Program-made: the position numbers and the translations under genes
Assembly: GCA_022316685.1 (NCBI GenBank)
Contig: JAKJHU010000046.1
Location: forward strand, 4,005,001-4,069,000
Direction: 5' to 3'
Origin: Progne subis subis
Taxonomy: Eukaryota; Chordata; Aves; Passeriformes; Hirundinidae
Length of the DNA: 64,000 nt
In this document: positions 49,881-62,321 of the stretch, piece after piece
Numbering within the stretch: position 1 is the first letter of the stretch
How the letters are laid out: the number at the start of each line of letters is the position of its first letter
Notes under the pieces: generated by a model
What the model was told of the DNA's origin: nothing
The model's input: the letters and a program-made list of their open reading frames with translations, nothing else
Databases searched by the model: none

Positions 49881-50081
49881 GGTCCCCGCGGCTCGGCTCG
49901 GCTCGGCCCCGCCGGAGCTGCTGAGCCGCGCTCCTGCCCTCGCCCCGACTCTGCCAAGCGCCGCCGCCTCCTCTGGCACCGCACAGGGCGGCTCGGCGCT
50001 GCCCGCCCCTTCCCCAGCCCGGCACACCTACCCCAAACCGCCCCGGCCGCCCTGCCTCCGCCCCGGCCGCCTCCCCGAGCC
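49490..50081 (-). promoter_or_regulatory. ALOX5: CpG-rich ALOX5 promoter and 5'UTR region
   Basis: The sequence turns sharply GC- and CpG-rich around exon 1. Upstream of the ATG (49881 onward on plus) there is no TATA box but several GC boxes: GGGGCGGG on minus at about 50002-50009 and GGGGCGG-type sites near 50038-50075. A GAGCC pentanucleotide is repeated about three times just before the start codon. This fits the TATA-less, Sp1-type promoter known for human ALOX5. The exact transcription start is not visible. Confidence 0.75.
49731..49880 (-). CDS. ALOX5: ALOX5 exon 1 (start codon)
   Basis: The ATG at 49878-49880 has A at -3 (GGGGACCATGC), a good Kozak context. It is 150 nt and encodes residues 1-50, from [20 protein letters not shown] to DFERGA; the donor is GTGAGTCC after 49731, phase 0. 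It contains Trp14 and the calcium-binding loop FAGTDD of the C2-like domain. Confidence 0.98.
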
Positions 50082-50445
50082 CCTGTCCTGGCACAGCAGC
50101 CCCGCACCCTGAATTCCAGCCCTGCCCCGAGTCCCTGTCCTGGCACAGCAGCCCTTCATCCTAAATTCCAGCCCTGCCCCGAGCCCCTGTCCTGGCACAG
50201 CAGCCCCGCACCCTGAATTCCAGCCCTGCCCCGAGTCCCTGTCCTGGCACAGCAGCCCTTCATCCTAAATTCCAGCCCTGCCCCGAGCCCCTGTCCTGGC
50301 ACAGCAGCCCTTCATCCTAAATTCCAGCCCTGCCCCGAGCCCCTGTCCTGGCACAGCAGCCCCGCACCCTGGATTCCAGCCCTGCCCCTCACCCTGTCCC
50401 CACACAGCAGCCCCTCATGGTGCTCTCCAGCCCAGCCCCTCACCC
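50082..50445. repeat. 52-bp minisatellite upstream of ALOX5
   Basis: Six near-perfect units start at 50082, 50134, 50186, 50238, 50290 and 50342 (CCTGTCCTGGCACAGCAGCC at each start), plus one degenerate unit from 50393. Units come in two forms, A (CCGCACCCTGAATTCC) and B (CTTCATCCTAAATTCC), in the order A-B-A-B-B-A. That order points to duplication of an A-B dimer. The array begins about 200 bp upstream of the ALOX5 ATG. Confidence 0.97.
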
Positions 50446-50837
50446 TGCACTCAGCCCTCTCCGTGCCCCTGCCCTTCCTTTTGGCACCGGCTCCACGCCA
50501 GCATGATTTACACAGCCCTCCACGCTCTACTTTCGTCTTGACAACCTTCCACAGTTTCACAATTCTACACAGCGTCCGGAGCTCTCGGCTCTGCAGCACG
50601 GTGCTCCACACGGTATTCCTGATCCTGCCAAGCACAGCTCACATCGGCACAGCCCCGTGTGCCTCACCACCTCTACACGTACAGGATTTCATCTTAAACT
50701 ACGCTACACTCTAACCTCACTTCCAAACCGCCCCAGTCTGCAGGCACACACTCTTCTGTGTGCTCCTTACACTCACACTACACTGACACTACACACTGTA
50801 AATATCCCACTCTCTTCCTCATCCAAAGTTACTCACT

Positions 50838-50990
50838 CTATCATAGCACCATAGAATCATTAATCTTGGAAAACACCTTTAAGATCATCAAGTCCACTCA
50901 AATTCATCATTAAACTATATCCTCAAGTGCCATATCCACATTTTTTGAATACTCCCAGGGATGGTGACTCACACCATACTCCAGCCTCAT
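50838..50990 (-). mobile_element. CR1 LINE 3' fragment
   Basis: Plus-strand words ATAGAATCATTAATCTTGG, TTTAAGATCATCAAGTCCA, TCCTCAAGTGCCATATCCAC and CAGGGATGGTGACTC match the antisense of the avian CR1 3' region in order. The copy is truncated and mutated. Confidence 0.9.
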
Positions 50991-53900
50991 TCTATTCACC
51001 AAATGTGCCAATCTGTGTGCAGCTCACGCTTTCCTCAGGGCTAGACCCCTGTATGTGCCCATGCTTTATTTATTCCCTGTATTCCTCTAAGCTTTTGAAA
51101 CACCCTGCTGTCTTTGCTTTACTGTGTGTAACACCAAATGCCAGCGTGTCTGCACATCAGAGCTGCATACAGAACCAGCTCCCCATTTGCAGAAAGCCCT
51201 CTAAACATCTCATTTCATACTCCCTACCCTGAGTACACCAAGCACCTGCTACCATCAAATGCTGACATTATGAACAGAAGAGCTGTCTGTGCTTCCTCCA
51301 GATTCCAACTTGCCCAGAGAAAAAGCCATAGCAGTGACACGGCACACTTGGCACTTTGATACCGAGACCACTAATACTGTTCTCTAGTATTTCATCAAGC
51401 AAACAAATACTACATGCTGCCACCCCTGTTACCTCACTGATAATCCTCCTCCATGCTGCCGGCAGTGGCAGCTGCACGATACTGTGCTGAGAGGAGCTGA
51501 GCTTTTGCACATCTCAGTGTCCTTTCATCATTGCTCGGTGATCAAACCCAGCTCCTCACTTCTCTGCAGTCAGGCCTAGCTGGTTTCTGGCTCTTGTGAA
51601 TCTCTAGTGATAAATAGGCATAACAAGCTCAATTAAAACCACCTCAGGAGTGCTCTACTTGTGGTACACTTAGAGCTGAGGCTCTGTGCTGGATTAATTA
51701 GTGTATGATGGTAACTAATCAAATCATACTTTGGTGGCACTTTCAGTATGAGGCACTCTGCCCACAGGTGAGGCAGCAACCTTCAAATACAGAAGTAGGC
51801 AATTAAAGCCAACAGCTGGAAGCTGTTGCCGGCTGTGCCTGTTTCTGTTCTGGCGAGTCCACTTGGAAAGTGCCTTGTGCCCCTCGGACCGCTGAGCAAC
51901 ATCGTAAGATATGTTTATGGGTTATGGATATCCTTCCCAAGATAGGCTGTGGCCTGTCTTATGTTTTAAATTACTTACATGTTGTGGCCACACAACAATG
52001 GGGACAACAGGGACAGCCTGTGCTGCCCTTGAAGGATCCTGTTTCTGTTTTGCAGAGGCATGAAGATACTGGGCTATGCTCACCCAGAAGAGTCAGGGAA
52101 GGTCTCCTATGTCTCTTCAGGTCAAGTACAGACTCAAGCATTTCCTGTATTGCAACTCAGATTTCAAGGTTCTCCTACATTCAGGACATGTTTTTATATA
52201 TAGACATAGAAAAGATTCAAAAGTACTCAGCATTCATTTCTAGTCTGCTGCTACTGTTTAAATAACAAACAGAAGTGCAAAATGGCCAGCCCTTGCATGG
52301 CCCACCTGAGGTAGCTGCAGAATCCCAGCCTGGAGATCTGATTTCTTCTCCTGAGATTTAAGCAGCAAGGGATTCTTGCTACTGCACTGTGATCACGTCC
52401 ATAGACAATGTTACCACATAAAAGTGCACCACAAACCCAGTAAGATCTTCCTTGCTTTCCTCTTCCTTTTACATGAGATTTCGAAGAACTCACAGTTCCA
52501 TTTCCTTTTTGCATAAGAGCCGTTAGTCCTAAAGTTTCTAAATTTAGGTTCATAGCCTTCATTGAAAGATACCTGAAACCCTTTTAGCATATCAAGTGCT
52601 TCAGAAACAGATTTGTCATATCTCACGCCTCTTTCTAGACACCTTCATTTTCACTGCAAATATGGAAAAAAGTGGTGTTCAAATCTTGATCAGCTGGTTT
52701 ACATTTTTTTTTTTTTTTTGCATTTCAGCTCTGATGCAGCATTTGAACACAATTCTGTTCCCATGAGTAATGAGTTCTGTTTTCACATGGTTTGAGGCTC
52801 TTCTGTACAAAAATGTGACTGGGAGTCTCCCTATAGTGTTACAACTCCTCTTACAAATGCATTAAAAAATACTAGATAAGCTCAGTCCTGTACAGGAAAG
52901 TTGTAGGAATGCATTTGTTGTGTCACACCAGCCTTTTCACAACTATGTCTCTTTTTAAGTCCGTTCTTTTAGCACTTCTTTTATCATGAGGTCCACATAA
53001 AAAAAGTTATTGATAACTTTTACTTTTAGCATAATTTCAAACAGTTTGTCAAAATCCTGCTAGACAAAATGCAGGATACACAAAAGCCAAACCCAAACCC
53101 AGCTATTTTATCCTGAGAGTACATTATTTCACTCAAAAGGAGATGGCACTGTGGTCACCACCAGCCCAGGCTTACACCCCTCCAACCCTTTCCCTGGGGA
53201 AGCAGGAATTGTTCCCTGCACCAGCTGTGCACAAACACCTCACTCCTCCCTTGGAGAGGGTTTCACTAAGGCAGCAGGATCTGTGCAGCCACAAGCAGGC
53301 AGCTGGGAAACTGGGTCCTTAAAGCATGAGCAGCTGCTATTCCTGGTCTGGCTGTTAGTGCAGGGCAGGACAGCTGTCTGCAAGGGGCACATCTACTCTG
53401 CTGCTCCTTACTCACAGCTCCCCTTTGCCTAAACATCCCTCAGATTTACTACATGGAAACTCACAGCAGAAGTCAGCTGCTGTCCCTCTGTACCTTCATG
53501 CAGTGCCTGTGAAAAACAAGGTTGTTCTGTGAAGATGTCATGTATCTTACAGCCCTCCTGAGGGTACAGGCAGTTGGGGTAGGCAGATGGCTCTCCTGAA
53601 TTAGGTTAATAAGGATTGGGGTAGGGAGCAATGATACAATGCTGCAATTCACCAAATGACAGGAGCAGCAGAGCCTACAGAAACTTCCAAACTACATAAA
53701 TAATCTAAGGGGCATGAGCTTTATAGCTGAGAACATATGGGTGCTAATTGCACATTACTCCACCAGAATGGGGAGGAAAAAAACCTCCACGTTTGTAGAA
53801 CTGCATCTGTCCCACCTCAGTGCTCAGTAATGTATTTTAGGTTTGCAAAGCTCAGCACAGTATCCTTGCTCTGCCATCCAGGCAGTGGTGATTCTGGCAC

Positions 53901-56603
53901 CAGTTGAATCTCTCACAACCCCCAACAGGGCTGCTATAATAACACTTAATACAGAATTTTTATACCTTTTCTGCAAGGGACCATCCAGGTTGCAAGGGGC
54001 TGAGAGTCTCTCTATCCCCATGAACTTCCTACCCTCTTTAGGAGCTGGTGATCCTTGGGTCCCTCATCCCAGTTAACATGATGTTAGGAAGCCTCCCTCA
54101 GCCCTGAGGACCATAGGATCTGGAACTGCCTGACCTCATCACTTCCCCCAAAATGTGCAGATCCTCTCCTTCCTCTTCAGATGTAGCTGTGCAGCTTTGG
54201 CACTTAAGGAAAGGAGGGAGGCAGAGAGAAAGCAATGTGCTTTCAGGCTTCCCCTCCCAAACCATTACTGAGGCTATGCATGTAACACTGCTAAAGATGA
54301 GGGGAGAGCAAAGGCATGGGAAACGTAAGCCACAGACAAGGCAAACAAAAGGGATAGAGCTGCATTAGTGGCTGCTCATTTTGTGCTGCACACGTTTGAC
54401 AACTGCAAAACTAGAACAGCAGTGGGAGACTGAAAACTGCTGCAAAATTCCTAAGCCCAAGCAGCAAAGGTAGAGTCCTGATAAGGCTTGTGCAACATCA
54501 GGCAGGTCCAAATTAATCCTTGAAATAACACCTCTAACTTCTACCACAGCTTGATATGGTACGGGGCTGCAAGAAGGTTGCTCAATGGAATGGTTTGATT
54601 TAATTCACATCTGATTTCTCTGGTGTACATCAGCTGCTTATATGTTGCCATGAATTTAACAGTCCTGAAAGCAGTTTTGGAATTAAACAAACCAACTTGC
54701 TGGCATGAGGAAATACTGGTTTAGATAATCCCATTAGTAGAATCAGTTCTCTTTTAATACAGCACTTTCAAAGCAAGAAGGTAAACATGAGAGCAAAATA
54801 AGTGGCAAGGCAGGATCTAGAGATCTCCGTTTATCTGTAGAAAGGGGGCAACCATACTTGGTGAGTTATTTTGGGATGCTCAGGAGTAAAGCAGATATGA
54901 CGTATGACACACTCTCCAAGACTGCTGTGCCCTTGCAGCTGGGATCAAGTCACCAGCCCAAGACATTTCCTGTCTTTTCCCAACCACAAGGGTAACTGTT
55001 TCCCATGACAAAGGAACCTGCTGTCCCAGCACCAGACCCTGCAGCTCTAACAGTGAGGCATTCTCCTAAGCCCACTTGGCCTGCCTTGTTTGCAGGTGGC
55101 CTTTGAGACAGAATCAGAACAACCCAGCACAGCAAGGCAGTGCCAGCAAAATTGACTGGGAGGTCTGTTTTAGTGAAGTCTAAAAATGTTAGGATTTGCA
55201 AGCCTAATTCCTTGAAGCTTCAGGATTTAAAGAGCACGCCCTGAGTGGTGATCTTCCCCCATTCGGCTCTGTACAGCTTTCTGGTGTTTTATGCAGTTAT
55301 TTCAAACCTTTCTCTGATGTTAAAGCCTTTGAGATAACTTCAGTTATCTCCCCAATACGCTCAAAGTCTACTCTCTTATTTTCAGATATCAGTTCCTCTG
55401 ACACCATTCTTGCCTTTTCCTAGAATGCACTTTAACGAGTATTCCTAAAGTTTGCTATCATTCGACCCTGCCTGAGCAATATTTAATTTCCAATTATTCT
55501 ACCCAGTATAATGCCCTGAATTTACTCCCCATTGCCTTTGCCCAGGGCTCTTTTGATTATTTTTTTTTTTTTCAACCTCCTGTCTCCTTTCTCCATCTAG
55601 CCAAGATGAACTGAATTTTCCTGTTCAGTTCTTGTTCCATATTGAGCTATTCTTGCCTGCTTTTCTTATGCTATAAATCAATCCCAAAGCAGTGAAAAAT
55701 CATCCTCTTCTGCTGTTTTGCGGTACACAATACAACGTCAAAATGTCAGAGAGCATCCTGTGCATCAGAGACTGGAGCCTAAAGGATTTACAGGAAAAGC
55801 TGGGATCACAAGGGACATTGACCATTAATTTGCAGTGTTGTTTTTGGGTACTTCTATGGTCATTCCCATCAACCACACATTGCCTGCAATTTGGTACGTC
55901 CCTCACAGCCAGCCTGGCCCAAAGGCAAGCGAGGAAGGGGGCAAGAGGAAGGAAATTTGGGTTGCACAAGTAGACTGAAAGGAAAAGGACAAGCACAGCA
56001 TGAGATGGGTAACACACTGGAGATAGAGAAATCTGAAATGGAAGGGTGGCTGACAGGAGACTGGTCCACAGGGAAGTGGGATGGAAGATATCCAATTCCT
56101 GCAGCAGTGCAGGGGGCTGAGCAGCAGTACAGGCACAAGCCTGGCTCTTGAAAGAGGACTTGGAATCAGAATCAGCAGCTGGAGTTGCATCTTCTGACAC
56201 CTTTGTAGCCTCCATAGGGCACTCAAGGACCTTGCAAAATGCTTCCCTTCTGCTTCCCAACTGCCTCCTTCTGCCCTGCTCCAAGAGGCAAGTCCTGCTG
56301 GTCCTGCCAGCCAGATGCCAGTAACCACTCACCAGACAGCTCCAGTTCCTGGGGACCAGATGAAAAATCCTGTTCCTGGAGTCACAGCCGTGCCATATGC
56401 TGCTGAGCCAATGCTGTTCTCTGCCTCAGAGATGGACACACTTCACACAGTGACAGTAATACCCTTTCAGATGAAAATAAGGTTTACAAGAGGAAGTAAG
56501 TTAATTTATAATTAACTTGAGATGCCTGAGCCCAAGACAAGGAACACTTTAACCGGCAGCCAGATGGCTTTGCGGGCTCTGTTCTTAAAGCATTTATCAG
56601 CTT

Positions 56604-56746
56604 TTCATCCCAGAGACTGCCAGTCAAACAGCAGGCCCTGGAAATTATCCTGCCATCTCTCGAGGAGGGTATTTTTGTATAGAGCTCTTGGTGGATTTCC
56701 AAACTTTATGTAAGTAGCTTAATTTACTACACCCAGACTTTCTTTA
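56604..56746. repeat. 140-bp duplicated element, copy A
   Basis: CAGTCAAACAGCAGGCCCTG, GGAAATTATCCT, GTATTTTTGTATA and TTTCCAAACTTTATGTAAGT occur in the same order and orientation at 62354-62494. The two copies differ at scattered positions and the flanks do not match. The family is not recognised. Confidence 0.85.
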
Positions 56747-57471
56747 CTAATGAAACAATTACATGAGTTTTGCATGGAAGACACCTCTTCAGGGTTGCAT
56801 ATTTAATATCTCCTTTCTTTCCTTACCTAAAAGAAAATTAAAAACTAATTACTACTTAAACAGAAATGAAAAGCTTTTCTTTGAGCCCCCTTGTGTCTGT
56901 TACAGACACAGCTCTCCAGGTCTTTGCTCTCTGTTGTGTTTACCTTTTTAAGTTCTCTACTGGTGCTAGAAATGTATTCTAGTGAAACTACTAAACATTT
57001 CCTCTTCTGTATACAAAATTAATATTCTTCCTAGAGGATTATCATAGCAATGAGCATCTTCTGCTCTGCACCTCTACACAGATGCATGTGAGAATGCTGA
57101 CTTTAGACATGAAGCATTTGATGCCCCATGTGGCGTTGATTCCAGAAGGTCAGGTTTTAAGGCCCATGGGAATCTTCTCTCCCCACCTCCTGCATAGCAG
57201 AAGCCATAGAATTCTCCCTGTGATTCCTGCATTTGAGGCCAAAGCACTTGCATCAAAAAGGAGTTGCCAAATTATTCCGATGGTTGCAATGCCTTTATCA
57301 TTATGGATCATTTTGTCATCAAATTGTCATGAGGTGCTAACTCTGCACTGGTCTGCTGCACTGAAGAGCAATCAAGTTCTGTGTTTTGATAATCTTACTA
57401 CTGGAGAGATCAATTTTTCTCTCCATGCTTTTTCAAACAAAATGGATACTATAATGGATTTGGGTTTTTCT

Positions 57472-60400
57472 GTTTTTTTTTATAGAAACACTTTATTGCT
57501 GCAGTCAATAACCCTGTGTATCACACACAAATAACCAATTACAGTTTAAGAAACTAAAAATAACTGCAAGTGGTAATACTGAGAAAATGAACATACATGA
57601 AAGGATACAAAACTATACATTAAGTTACTAGAAATTTAATAACTAAAAAATTCTGCAGAAGTATGAAGTGTCTTGTATAAACTATACAACACATGCCAGT
57701 GTAAAGTTCTTCAACATTATACAATTACCTATCTAAAAATGTTTTACCTAAATACAAGATTAGCTGCAATTTTTAAACAGTTATCTTCTATACAAAGACA
57801 AGTGCTTTCAGTACTTCATTGGAATATACAGACACCGCAATATCTCAAAACTAAAAAATAATCACAAAATAAAAGGCCCCACTTAAAATTTTTCTTTGCG
57901 TATCTAATATAACACTAAGGAAATCCAGCCAGCAATATCTTTGCTTTTGTATTTGCCCTGTTTCGCCTATATCTCAGAGGGACTCAACCAGAGCAACTGA
58001 CCTCCACCCTTCCATTGCTGGCCAGTCTCCAGAGGAGACCACACCAGAAATCTGGATCTTAATACACATCAGCTTTAGGAGAAATTTGGACCTGGTTCCC
58101 ACTTGGCAATAGATACATACTCTGCCACACACAGGGCAGAAGCAACCAGCTCCTGTGCCTGGCCACATCCGTGCATCACTTCAAAGATTTCCCTTGAGTG
58201 GCAGCCCCCTTCCTTATAGCACTAAGTGGGACTCATGCTCTGATCAGTGCAGGGGGTTGGCTTGAACAGAGTCAAAACCGCTTCCCAGGAATTCCCAGGT
58301 ACAGCACAGAGGCCCAGTACTTCTCTAACCTCTCACAGGCTCATTCAATCTTCATTGAATGCCTCCTTGCTGAAGCAAAGCCAATCCCGATGATACTCAG
58401 CCAGAGGGAGCTCTCCCAAGGTCTGGGCATCTCTTCAGAACACATTTTAAACACCACTGTCACTCCCAAAAATACAGGCTAATAGTTGAAAAAAGTCCTG
58501 AGAATTCACAGGAATTTAGTATCTCATCAGCTCTTACACGGGATCAACCTTCTGCAGCACACAGCTGTATTTCTAACATCACACATGTTCACGACCGGGC
58601 AGATTCATCAAATGTGACACAGCAGGGGAATTTCCTTGGCCCAGATGGTGTCTTTCTGGACAGGAGTGCCATCAATAGATTGGGGTCAGTTATCTGGGGC
58701 ATTGGACGTATCAGCAAAGGCTCTGAAAGGACTGTGGTAGATGGCATTAAGCCTGTGCTCCCTCCTACTTAAATTCTGGTCTCAGGAAAGCCCCAGCGTA
58801 ACCCAAGCTAGCTTTGGCCAAGGTACAAGGACCAGGCTTCCATTTCAGTCATTTCAAAAGCTGCCAGAAGGAAGTACTGGAAAGCCTGATCTAACAGGGG
58901 TGGTTGTTCCCCTTACTGACATCTGAACAGAAAGGACAGAGCTCACCTGAGCTGGCATCAGTGCCTAATAGCTAGAAGCTGAAAAAAGTCAGCAGTATCT
59001 TCTTGAGGAGAAAGAAGCAAAAAAAGCACCATTCAGCCTTCTCAAACATTTGATGGCACCATGCAGAAGCAGAGAACTGCATCTCCAAAAGCCCACCATT
59101 AACACCAAGCAACAATCAGCACGAGAAATGTGACCAGCATAAATGAAACCCCCTGACAGATGGATCTCTTCTGCAGCCTTTCCTGGTATAACCATTCCTA
59201 AGCAGTATGAAGAGTTTAAATAATAGGCCTTAATTTTTATTCAGAAAAGACCTGCTGGGAAAGGGAATTGTTAGCAGCAACACTGGCTAAAACATTTTCA
59301 TTCACAAATATTTCTCCCCAAGTGATTTTGCTGGAGATGATTTTTCCTTACAAGTTAAGATACTCAGGGGCACTGCAAAAAACCTCCAGTACCCTGAATA
59401 CACTGAACACTACCTGGCACGTTCCACATGCAGCTTCCAAAACAGCAAATGAGATTTTGCAATGTTTCACCTAGAATCACGTACAACAGTGACTGTAGCA
59501 GAACCAGCAAGTTACGGTACGCTGTATCGGCGACGTCAGAACATTGCTCCCACACTGGAGCCTCTCAGGTGTGAGCTGGAGAGCAGCCAGGTTTCATACC
59601 AGGACTTGTCCATCTTCATTTCACCCACTGGCCACAGGTGGGATGAGAACACGCACAGCATCGCTCGGCAGCTGATTCTGTGCACCTTGCAGCTGTAACG
59701 TGAGCATCTCGCAGATGGGCAGGCCCTGTGCACTTGGGCGTTTCAGAAGAACATCATGAACGTGTGCAGGACCTGATACTTAACCCACCTGAGTTTATCT
59801 AGTGAATCTTTCACAGAACAAAACAGAAAACAAAACGAGACAGTGTATTATGTGGGTTCTCATAATAGAAGGGGATCACCCACAGCAGAGTTCAGGAAAG
59901 GTCTTGAGTAATTGCACTTTAAATTATGGCAGGCACAGGCAACCAACTCTGCATGCGCATGGTCACAAAGACTGCCCCGATACTAGCAGGGTATGCAGCG
60001 TTTGTCTGCCTGTATCACTTAAGCACAGGACATCCTGACAGCTAGTACAGTACACAAATCCATGCCAGTGCAGCTTTACCAGGACTGCCCAGAGGTCTGG
60101 ATGTTTTAACACATCTCAAGAACAAGGTACCATGTTGTTCATGAATATCACAGTAAGCTTCAAGCATGAAGTGACAGAGGCACATGTGCTTTTCCTCTAA
60201 CAGCTTCTAGAAACCACTGAGATGAGTGTTCTCTTACGAGAGTCCCTTCCCTGCCTTCTATTCAAATACTGATTTAGAAATAAGTTAATATTACATTTTA
60301 AGGAAAAACATCCCTGATCTCTTACTATTATACTTTTAAGAAGTCTTAAAACAGCTGCTTTTACTATGAAAAGAATGTACCCAAAGTTGTACTTCAAAAA

Positions 60401-62016
60401 TACTAAGTGAAATTTGAACTAGAGCTCAGAATTTAGTTCTCTATCTCAACAAGTAAACAGAAACTTTTACCCGAGAAGTCCAGGCAACTCCTACTAAAAC
60501 CAGCCATATTTTCATCATTGACTTTACAGAGATTTAGACAGGGCTCAGGCAGAGAAACCTTTCAAACACAGAGGCCTCATGCTGACTTTTTGTGGGGCTT
60601 TGTTTCTGCTCCAGTCACACTGAGACTTTGGTTAAATGAGGGCTTAAAGCTGGACAGTGGTGCAGTGAAACAGACTGGACAAACAAATCAACTGCAGACA
60701 TCCCAGGCTTTGGAAAACTCTGTCTAAAGCCTGGCAAACAGAATTTAAAACTATCCCTCACTTTGCATGAAAGCTGACTGATTAAAAGCCAGTCCCAAAC
60801 TCAAAAGCACAGACATATACTATTCTCTGACCACACAGTACATCACATCAGGCAGGTATTTTTAAATTTATCCACTTAATGTGATATTTACTTCCTACAC
60901 TTGGATGTCAGCATCTCCTCTGACAACATCAAATTCTTGGGTAATTCACACATGACACAGCACTAAAGAAAGAAAACCAGTTTCAGCTGTATTGACTAAG
61001 TTTCCTTTTTTCTATAACAGCTCACATTTTTATCAATATAGCAAGAAACCCTTTGCCAGTGGTCTGGAATGAAAGTTACATCAGGTGTATATGTGCAGGT
61101 ATGTTGATGGTCTGACCTGCTGGGAAAAAAAACATCAAAACCCATCCCCAAAACAGAGCACTGAAACCACTGAGAACAAACATTGTACACATCCACTACT
61201 CCTCATACACAAGTCACAAGTGCAATATCCTTTGAAGAAAATTGCTCCTCAAAGGAAACCCAAAGAGGCAGAGTTTTTTAGTGTTATGTTTAGTAAGATA
61301 ATGTGGGCATGTGTTGGAAATCACAGGCCGAATTTTTTTAAATTTTTTTTTCATAAGGCAAGAGGTTTATGTTCCAGAAGAAGAGATGGGGTAAAGAATG
61401 AAGAAATGTTTCAAAAATGACACATTCTTTCAAGTTTCATTCTCATTTGACATACATATCACAAAATAAAGATTTTTAAAAGTGCTATATGCTTTGTAAG
61501 TCTCATCGCAATATGTAAAGCAAAATTTTACACCTGCTGCCTAAGACACAATGTTAGTGGCAGTGTTAGTGGTAGATTTGACTCTCTCTCATTTCTCTCA
61601 CTGTCTGGGACAAGCTCCTTCATCACATGTAAAGAACATACCAACCAACCAACCCCACACTACACATCCTCCAGAATCACTTAAGAGTTATGTTCTAAAG
61701 GAACAGACTCCATGAAGTTGATGACAGCTCACTAGCGGTTTCCTTGATACCAAACCCAAGGCTCATTCTACCCAATATCCTGTGGCTCTTTGATCAGCCA
61801 GTACAAGACACAAAATGTTGAGAGGTATGCAACCATGATGACATTGACAGATATGCCTAAGGGATTTTAAAAAATTCCAACAAAAAAAAACAAACGTAAA
61901 AAATTCATCCGCCGGCCCTCAGCTGTTTGCTGATTTTAAAAAGGTAGAGCAGTTTGCAGTAAACAATGATATTCAAATCTTCAAGGACATACAGAGACAC
62001 CCCTTCCACCCAGCAA
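57472..62016 (-). other. MARCHF8: MARCHF8 3' untranslated region (proposed)
   Basis: AT-rich sequence follows the MARCHF8 stop codon. A clear AATAAA at 57491-57496 (minus) with an A-rich stretch about 15 nt beyond it is the best candidate end, giving a 3'UTR of about 4.5 kb. Another AATAAA at 59237-59242 could end a shorter transcript. No repeat family is seen inside, which fits a transcribed UTR. The extent is inference. Confidence 0.45.
57491..57496 (-). terminator. Candidate MARCHF8 polyadenylation signal
   Basis: AGCAATAAAGTG on the minus strand, about 4.5 kb after the stop codon. It is the last AATAAA before the sequence becomes typical intergenic DNA. Confidence 0.45.
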
Positions 62017-62321
62017 TCAGACATGAAGGATTTCTGCAGCACAGTCTTCTGGCTCTGTGTAATGCGAAGAGTTTGTGTCTGAATGGTGAACCCCAAACAT
62101 TTCTTTACTTTCGAAGTTTGGCTCCATTAGTGCAGGTTTTTCAAAAATATTCTTTTTACTAGTTTCTGGACAGTTTTGTACATATATTACTCGGTTATAA
62201 GCTTTAAGTCTCTTCCACAGCTGTACGTACACCTTGCATTGTACATACATGAACAGAAGTCCTCCAGTGAAACCAATAGCCACAACTACCAGCTTAGTCC
62301 AAAATGGCCACTCTAGAATAC
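62017..62321 (-). CDS. MARCHF8: MARCHF8 terminal coding exon (membrane E3 ubiquitin ligase)
   Basis: It is 305 nt, with acceptor TTTCTTCCAG before 62321 and stop TGA at 62017-62019. It encodes the last 101 residues, starting [20 protein letters not shown], which is the second transmembrane helix of MARCH8, followed by the cytosolic tail. The tail keeps the tyrosine sorting motifs YVQL and YNRV and an acidic end ([13 protein letters not shown]). MARCH8 is a RING-CH E3 ligase in endosomes and the plasma membrane that ubiquitinates MHC class II, CD86, transferrin receptor and others. The RING-CH and first membrane helix are encoded upstream, beyond the right edge. The paralogue MARCHF1 is similar, but the [13 protein letters not shown] and HSDTNSS blocks fit MARCHF8. 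Confidence 0.95.

Larger units (their letters stand above)
50446..57471. other. Intergenic between ALOX5 5' end and MARCHF8 3' end
   Basis: It holds one CR1 fragment (50838-50990), a T16 run (52704-52719), another T run near 55559-55572 and a 140-bp element repeated inside MARCHF8 (56604-56746). Reading frames such as the 210-codon minus frame at 55700-56332 have no recognisable domain. No promoter-like CpG cluster other than that of ALOX5 is seen. Confidence 0.55.

Noticed and set aside
49464..50216. Long overlapping frames on both strands around ALOX5 exon 1 (up to 222 codons)
   Set aside because: They are shadows of GC-rich DNA. Only the 50 codons of ALOX5 exon 1 are supported, and the frames read through its splice donor or the minisatellite.
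52411..52626. Lys/Arg-rich 71-codon minus frame that looked like a possible retrocopy
   Set aside because: I could not assign it to any gene, and there is no poly(A) tail or flanking repeat. A protein search would decide.
54048..54100. Possible CR1 tail (GGTGATCCTTGGGTCCC)
   Set aside because: Only one short word matches and the flanking CR1 sequence is not recognisable.
55700..56332. 210-codon minus-strand frame
   Set aside because: It has no recognisable domain or family match, no promoter or splice context, and Cys/Ser/Leu-rich composition typical of chance frames.
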